A stretch of 64,000 bases of DNA, taken from contig JACRMT010000016.1 of assembly GCA_016214855.1 (NCBI GenBank), positions 1 to 64,000 on the forward strand. Reading direction: 5' to 3'. The notes beneath the pieces were generated by a model that had not been told where the DNA came from, ran no database searches, and saw only the letters and a program-made list of their open reading frames with translations. Position 1 is the stretch's first letter. Each line of letters starts with the position of its first letter. Shown piece by piece: positions 59,586 to 64,000 of the stretch. Source of the stretch: Nitrospirota bacterium (GTDB taxonomy: Bacteria; Nitrospirota; Thermodesulfovibrionia; Thermodesulfovibrionales; UBA6898). Made by a program: the position numbers and the translations under genes.

Positions 59586-60293
59586 CTAATTTTCTTCGCA
59601 GTACAGGATCCGATAGCACTGGGGGCACTGGACCAATTCTGAACCTTTTCGTATCTCCAGAGAAAGCTGGGGCGGAATGTTCATATCGCACCCAAGACAT
59701 ATATTGTCCTCAGCCCTAGCAACTGCAACTCCCTTGCCGTCTCTCAGCAGCTTGAGATACCTGTTATACGTATCAGCATCAACCAGAGCGACCAGTCCGG
59801 CCCGTTCTTCCTTCATCCGGCCGAGTTCCTGTGTGAGGCGCTCAACGTCTGCTTCAAGCTCTTTTTTAAAGCCCTGGATCTTTTCCTCTTCTCTCTTTAC
59901 GTTTTGGCCAAATTCAAGCTCTTCCTTCTGCGTAGTATCAATCTCTGTCATGATCTGAAGGATCTGCTCCTCGATCGCTGCTATCTCCTTCTCGGATGAC
60001 TCAATCTCTTTCAGGTGGGCCTGATATTCCTTGTTATTCTTGATATCTGATGTTCTGGCCCTCATCTTCCTGATCTTTTCCTGGGCATCCTCAAGGGCCT
60101 TCTCTTTGTCCTTCCTCTTCTTTGCGGCTGCTTCGGCCTTCAGCTTCATCTTCTCCCACTCCGCCTTGGCTTTTTTGAACGGCTCGTCAACTTCGCTTAT
60201 GCGCAGGGGAACCTTATCAATAAACCTCCGCTTTTCAAGCATGCGGGTATCTGTCTGTTGCAGCTGTACGAGAAGCTTTATGCGATCTTCCAC
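59586..60293 (-). CDS. Coiled-coil protein with C-terminal C4 zinc ribbon (CT398-like)
   Basis: A 235-residue protein: a long antiparallel coiled coil (about residues 10-180, rich in Lys and Glu) and a zinc ribbon C-x-x-C...C-x-x-C (ICLGCDMNIPP and VQCPQCYRILYC). This is the CT398/YbgI-unrelated 'zf-RING_7' group found beside RNase P RNA and division genes in many bacteria. It probably bridges RNA or protein partners; its role is unsettled. The GTG at 60293 has AGGAGG at good distance; a TTG one codon earlier is too close. The tRNA ends 17 bases upstream. Confidence 0.88.
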   Translation of the reverse strand: MEDRIKLLVQLQQTDTRMLEKRRFIDKVPLRISEVDEPFKKAKAEWEKMKLKAEAAAKKRKDKEKALEDAQEKIRKMRARTSDIKNNKEYQAHLKEIESSEKEIAAIEEQILQIMTEIDTTQKEELEFGQNVKREEEKIQGFKKELEADVERLTQELGRMKEERAGLVALVDADTYNRYLKLLRDGKGVAVARAEDNICLGCDMNIPPQLSLEIRKGSELVQCPQCYRILYCEEN

Positions 60294-60309
60294 CAATCCT
60301 CCTGAGGTA

Positions 60310-60386
60310 TGGTGGGCCCACCAGGACTCGAACCTGGGACCAACCGGTTATGAGCCGGTAGCTCTAACCAACTGAGCTATGGGCCC
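60310..60386 (-). tRNA. tRNA with CAU anticodon, probably tRNA-Ile2
   Basis: A 77-nt tRNA including encoded CCA. The acceptor stem GGGCCCA/TGGGCCC, D arm (AGCTCAGTTGGTTAGAGC), anticodon loop CTCATAA, and T loop GGTTCGAGTCC are regular. CAU can be initiator Met, elongator Met or Ile2 (lysidine). The stem ACCGG/CCGGT around CTCATAA and G1-C72 pairing resemble Ile2 and exclude the initiator type. It is read with the zinc-ribbon gene 17 bases downstream. Confidence 0.93.
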
Positions 60387-60467
60387 TTCATGAAACCGTA
60401 ACGCGAAATGCGTAACGCGTGACAAGAATGGCAAACCATTTCACTGCCGATCAAACGTTAGTTTAAT

Positions 60468-60497
60468 ACTATATATCCCGCCAGAACCATTGGTCAA
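60468..60497 (-). promoter_or_regulatory. Sigma-70 promoter of the tRNA
   Basis: On the minus strand TTGACC (60492-60497), 18 bases, TATAGT (60468-60473). Transcription would start near 60461, giving a leader of about 75 nt that contains a GCGTAACGCG repeat. Confidence 0.6.
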
Positions 60498-60558
60498 GCG
60501 GCTTGCAGCGTTTCCCTGAAGGGCCGATCACGCAATATCTGCCTCGGCGCGCCTAAGG

Positions 60559-60585
60559 CCCCTGCTGCCGGGACCGGCAGGGGCT
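60559..60585 (-). terminator. Hairpin behind rpoD
   Basis: GCCCCTGC...GCAGGGGC with an inner CCGG pairing makes a stem of 12-13 bp with one bulge, six bases after the rpoD stop on the minus strand. No U-run follows, so termination strength is uncertain. Confidence 0.5.
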
Positions 60586-60591
60586 GACACA

Positions 60592-62187
60592 TCACGACGT
60601 TTCGATAAAGGTCCTGAGCCACCTGCTCCTTGACGGATGACGCAGCTTCCGTATCGCCTTCACCTCGATCTGCCTTATCCGCTCGCGGGTCACCTCGTAT
60701 TCCATGCCGACATCCTCAAGCGTATGGGGCACCTCATCGCCGATGCCGAACCGCTTCTTGATGATCTCGCGCTCCTTGGGAGAGAGCAATGCAAGTGCCG
60801 CATCAATGTTCTTTCTCATATCCTTCTGTATCGCCTCATCAAGCGGGGAGAGGGTCCCTTTATCCTCAATAAAGTCGCTCAGATGACTGTCATCTTCTTC
60901 ACCCACAGGAGTTTCAAGTGAGATCGGCTCCTTCGAGATCTTGAGCATGCTCCTGACCTTCTCAATCGGAATATTCAGCCTCTGCGCTATCTCTTCGGCC
61001 GAAGGCTCCCTGCCTTTCTCCTGAACGAGCTCCCGGACCGCCTTGGTCATTCTGTTTATTGCCTCGACCATATGCACCGGTATCCTTATGGTCCTGGACT
61101 GGTCTGCAAGAGCACGGGTTATGGACTGTCGTATCCACCAGGTGGCGTACGTGCTGAACTTATATCCTCGCTGATACTCAAATTTCTCGACCGCCCTCAT
61201 GAGCCCGATGTTCCCTTCCTGAATAAGATCGGAAAAACCAAGCCCCTTGCCTATGTATCTCTTGGCAATGCTGATGACCAGCCGGAGGTTAGCTTCGGTA
61301 AGCTTTCCCTTTGCATCGTCTATGGTCATCTCCTCTGCGATTATGATCTTGAGCGCATTGCGCATCTCTTCATATGATGCGCCGAACCGGCCCTCGATCT
61401 CCCTGATGGCATTTCTGACCGCATCGCTCTCCCGGACGATCAGGGCGATCTCTTCCCTGATCGTTTTATTCTTCAGGTTCTTCGGCAGAGATATCTTCCC
61501 TGCCTTTGTCAGACTCGCGCCCCGATAAACCGCCTTTTCACCGGCAAACTGCAGTCGTGTATACAGCTCATAAAGGTCCATGATTGTCCTTTTCAATTCC
61601 TCTGAAAAGTCGTGCAGCACGTCGTCTTTCAGTTTGAGACCGATCACCTCATGAAGCATTTTATCCCTGCTGTCTGTCAGCGACTTGATCATCTTTTGGT
61701 CAGGTTTCCTGCCGGAGTCCTTGATCTTTTCCAAAAATTCTTTACGCTTCTGAAAAAGGGTCTTGATCTTGCGCGTTGCCGAATAGAACCGCTTCCGTTC
61801 ATACGCAAGATCCTCTTCCATCTCCTCATCCCCGTTCTGGACGATATGCCACAGGGGAGCTTCACCGGCCTCAACCATACTTCCCAGGACGACAAGTCTG
61901 TCGATTGCAAAGGGAAGAGAAAAGATGACGCGGGCAAGCCGCTCCTTGCCCTTCTCGATCTTTACCGCAAGGTCGATCTCGCTCTCCTTGGTAAGCAGAG
62001 GCACGCCGCCCATCTCCTTGAGATAGACCTTGATCGGGTCATATTCGGCTTCGAGCAGAGCGCTGCCCTTTTCCTCTTCCTCTTCGGCAATCTCTTCGTC
62101 CCCGGCATCTTCCTTTGACTCAAAGGTGCGTTCACTGTCAAAGTCAAACTCTTCAAAATACTCGTTAAAGTCCTTATCGTGTTTCAT
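60592..62187 (-). CDS. rpoD: Primary sigma factor RpoD (sigma-70)
   Basis: A 531-residue housekeeping sigma factor. An acidic N-terminus and region 1.2 ([12 protein letters not shown]) come first. Then a non-conserved stretch, region 2 ([54 protein letters not shown]), region 3, and region 4 ([19 protein letters not shown]) follow. It overlaps dnaG by 14 bases, the usual dnaG-rpoD operon. Its presence with sigma-54-type promoters implies a separate rpoN elsewhere. Confidence 0.97.
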   Translation of the reverse strand: MKHDKDFNEYFEEFDFDSERTFESKEDAGDEEIAEEEEEKGSALLEAEYDPIKVYLKEMGGVPLLTKESEIDLAVKIEKGKERLARVIFSLPFAIDRLVVLGSMVEAGEAPLWHIVQNGDEEMEEDLAYERKRFYSATRKIKTLFQKRKEFLEKIKDSGRKPDQKMIKSLTDSRDKMLHEVIGLKLKDDVLHDFSEELKRTIMDLYELYTRLQFAGEKAVYRGASLTKAGKISLPKNLKNKTIREEIALIVRESDAVRNAIREIEGRFGASYEEMRNALKIIIAEEMTIDDAKGKLTEANLRLVISIAKRYIGKGLGFSDLIQEGNIGLMRAVEKFEYQRGYKFSTYATWWIRQSITRALADQSRTIRIPVHMVEAINRMTKAVRELVQEKGREPSAEEIAQRLNIPIEKVRSMLKISKEPISLETPVGEEDDSHLSDFIEDKGTLSPLDEAIQKDMRKNIDAALALLSPKEREIIKKRFGIGDEVPHTLEDVGMEYEVTRERIRQIEVKAIRKLRHPSRSRWLRTFIETS

Positions 62188-63868
62188 GATCCCTTTCCTT
62201 TATCATTTTTTTCTTTTCAAGCAAGAGGGCATTGATCAATTGTATATCACCTGAGGCCCTGGCATGTTGGAGCCGCGACTCAAATTTCCTTTTCTCTATC
62301 TTCATGAAACAGTCTTCGATGTTCCGGTCGACAAAATCCGGGTCAAAGCCCGGCGCAACAGAAAGCCTGGTAAAAAGCAGCCGGTCTTCCTCGCTCGCGT
62401 GATCAAGGACTCCGGCTATATTGGTCCTGTCGGGCAGCGCCGCGATCTTGCGAAACAGTGAGGCAACAGCAGCATCTTCCATCTCATCAGGGTTGAGCCG
62501 CGAAAGCACGGCATCAGCCTTGTCAGAAAATGCAATGACCGCGCTGAGAAGAAGTTCCTCTTCAGCACGGTTTCTGGGTGCGGTCCTTGTCCGGACCGGC
62601 GCTATCGGCACCCCTGTTTTCTTTGCCCGCAGCTTCCGGTATTCCTCTCTCAGCGTCGCCTCGCTGATCCTTGTCTTGCCCGCAAGTTCGATGAGCATAT
62701 GTTCAGCCTCGATCGCATCCTGCCTCTCGGCAATGACCGCAAGCGCCTCCCGCACAGCCTCGCTCTTCTGCCCCTTTGAAGCGCCCAGAATGAAATCGGT
62801 AACGGATTCAGCCTTTTCGATAAGAATGCTGAAGGCTTCGCTGCCGTGTTTTCCCAGATAGCTGTCCGGGTCCTCGCTATCCGGCAGGATCAGTACCTTC
62901 GCATGAAAATCATTCTGCGCCAGAAGCGGCAGCGCCCTCTTTGCTGCGGCAATACCGGCGGCATCTCCGTCAAAGATAACGACCACCTCTTTCGTCAGCT
63001 TCCGCAGTTTCAGAAGATGCCCTGATGTCAGTGATGTACCAAGCGGCGCGACCGCATTCTTAAACCCGTATTGGTGGCAGATGAGCACATCCATGTACCC
63101 TTCCACGATCAGCGCATGGTCCTTCTGCCGGATCGCCTCTTTTGCCGTGTACAGGCCGTAGAGCGTTTCGGATTTCCTGAAGACCGGGGTTTCCGGAGAA
63201 TTGATATACTTCGGCAGACTGTCATCCATTGCCCTTCCGCCAAAGGCGATCACATTGCCGTTCGTTCCCATGATCGGGAAGATGATCCTTTCACGGAACA
63301 TGTCGTACAGGCCTTTGTCGCCGGCAACAGCAAGCCCGGCCTCCCTGATCACAACATCGTTGTACCCTGCCTGCCTGAGATGCTTCAGGAGATTGCTCCA
63401 TCCTGCCGGCGCATATCCTATTTTGAACAATGCTATGGATTCGTCTGCTATACCGCGTTTTTTGATATAGGCAGAGGCGCTCTTTGATTCGCGCAGTCTG
63501 AGACCATAGAATTCCGCTGCATGGGCGAGCGCATTCCTGATCTGCTGCCCTTTTTCGGTCGCTTTTTTGTCCTGCCCGAATACGGGCAGCTTTACACCTG
63601 CTTTCTCCGCAAGCACCTGCAGGGCCTCTGGAAAAGACATGCGCTCATAGTTTACCAGAAAGCCGATAACATCACCGCCAGCCCCGCACCCAAAGCAGTG
63701 GTAAATCTGCTTGGCCTGACTTACCATAAAGGAGGGGGTCTTTTCGTTATGGAACGGGCAGTTGCCTTTCCAGTTCTGGCCTGACTTTCTGAGCTGAACA
63801 TAGCCGGAGATGAAATCTACAATATCTATTCTTTCTTTTATCTCTTCAAGAACTCTGTCAGATCTCAT
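62174..63868 (-). CDS. dnaG: DNA primase DnaG
   Basis: A 564-residue primase. A CHC2 zinc finger ([11 protein letters not shown] and HCFGCGAGG), the RNAP-basic motif ([20 protein letters not shown]), the Toprim site ([22 protein letters not shown]) and a weakly conserved C-terminal helicase-binding domain are visible. The ATG overlaps the stop of the partial upstream gene (ATGA). It makes RNA primers for replication. Confidence 0.96.
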   Translation of the reverse strand: MRSDRVLEEIKERIDIVDFISGYVQLRKSGQNWKGNCPFHNEKTPSFMVSQAKQIYHCFGCGAGGDVIGFLVNYERMSFPEALQVLAEKAGVKLPVFGQDKKATEKGQQIRNALAHAAEFYGLRLRESKSASAYIKKRGIADESIALFKIGYAPAGWSNLLKHLRQAGYNDVVIREAGLAVAGDKGLYDMFRERIIFPIMGTNGNVIAFGGRAMDDSLPKYINSPETPVFRKSETLYGLYTAKEAIRQKDHALIVEGYMDVLICHQYGFKNAVAPLGTSLTSGHLLKLRKLTKEVVVIFDGDAAGIAAAKRALPLLAQNDFHAKVLILPDSEDPDSYLGKHGSEAFSILIEKAESVTDFILGASKGQKSEAVREALAVIAERQDAIEAEHMLIELAGKTRISEATLREEYRKLRAKKTGVPIAPVRTRTAPRNRAEEELLLSAVIAFSDKADAVLSRLNPDEMEDAAVASLFRKIAALPDRTNIAGVLDHASEEDRLLFTRLSVAPGFDPDFVDRNIEDCFMKIEKRKFESRLQHARASGDIQLINALLLEKKKMIKERDHETR

Positions 63869-64000
63869 ATGGCCCCAGTGAGGAAATAGTCAGGCCGTAT
63901 TTTACCATGCAGGAAATTTTTCTGCCCGGCCGGGCTGATCAGGAGAGCCTGCCTGTCCTTTTGTACCCGGAGCATTCGAGAATCTGTATATCTGTCCCCT
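63865..64000 (-). CDS. Unknown protein, C-terminal end only
   Basis: An open frame of 44 codons enters from the right edge and ends at a TGA overlapping the dnaG start (ATATGA, a typical coupled junction). The visible end has SPAGQKNFLHGKIRPDYFLT. There is no stop in the frame up to the edge, and the overlap supports a real gene. No family is recognised from this much. Confidence 0.45.
   Translation of the reverse strand, partial: GDRYTDSRMLRVQKDRQALLISPAGQKNFLHGKIRPDYFLTGAI

Noticed and set aside
60310-60386. Reading the CAU tRNA as initiator tRNA-Met
   Set aside because: Position 1-72 is a G-C pair and the anticodon stem lacks the three G-C pairs of initiators; elongator Met remains possible but Ile2 fits better.

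Overview
The window looks like a chromosomal segment of a Nitrospirota bacterium (Thermodesulfovibrionia-like) or a close relative. The grounds are indirect: a Gram-negative-type dcw cluster with meso-DAP MurE, LptF/LptG, RND and MacAB efflux systems, sigma-54-type promoters, a sulfur-relay locus typical of anaerobic sulfur metabolisers, and many short wordy repeats that have spread into coding sequence. No 16S rRNA is present, so taxonomy is an inference.

Region 1 (about 0.5-13.2 kb, plus strand) is a sulfur-handling locus. It starts with a TusA-fold protein lacking the catalytic cysteine, a DsrE/F-like protein, a 56-residue DsrH/TusB-like protein, a DsrE-like protein with a cysteine, and a GT39-type membrane glycosyltransferase. 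A second unit follows, preceded by a good sigma-54 promoter and two upstream dyads. It encodes a YedE/YeeE permease, a canonical TusA, two small related membrane proteins, a universal stress protein (Usp), a double-rhodanese periplasmic protein, a second Usp, a YeiH-type transporter, a 48-residue membrane protein, a third Usp and a second periplasmic rhodanese. A YedE-like permease, TusA, DsrE-like protein and two small hypothetical proteins together match what I recall as the YTD gene set linked to sulfur disproportionation. An SRPBCC membrane protein, a PstS-like binding protein and a Tic20/DUF4870-like membrane protein close the region.

Region 2 (13.3-26.5 kb, minus strand) holds a MacAB-type exporter with a PilT-like ATPase upstream. 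It also holds a TetR-controlled operon: LTA-synthase-like sulfatase, TetR, lipoprotein adaptor, HAE1-type RND pump and TolC-type channel. A 14-bp palindrome in front of the sulfatase is the likely TetR operator.

Region 3 (26.6-30.9 kb) is an AT-richer accessory patch. It contains the N-terminal stub of a tyrosine recombinase of integron-integrase type and a divergent strong sigma-70 promoter. Unknown genes follow on the opposite strand, one trailed by an attC-like imperfect palindrome. A hairpin cluster comes next. A 384-bp tandem duplication then carries fragments of a REP-associated transposase and of a GNAT gene, next to the intact GNAT gene. I read it as a decayed integron-like array.

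Region 4 (30.9-50.5 kb, minus strand) has a Lys/Ala-rich exported protein under the best sigma-54 promoter in the window. The complete dcw operon follows in transcription order: mraZ-rsmH-ftsL-ftsI-murE-murF-mraY-dacA-like-murD-ftsW-murG-murC-murB-ddl-ftsQ-ftsA-ftsZ. A three-repeat MraZ operator and a sigma-70 promoter lie at its head. The D,D-carboxypeptidase inside the cluster is unusual.

Region 5 (50.8-64 kb) carries a nucleotide-sugar epimerase, an SRPBCC protein, TPR-lptF-lptG, a class IV aminotransferase, a GH57 glucanotransferase, a LysR regulator, RNase P RNA, a zinc-ribbon coiled-coil protein with a CAU tRNA just upstream, rpoD and dnaG. Across the window, short repeats supply signal-peptide, internal, tail or stop-codon sequence to at least five genes.
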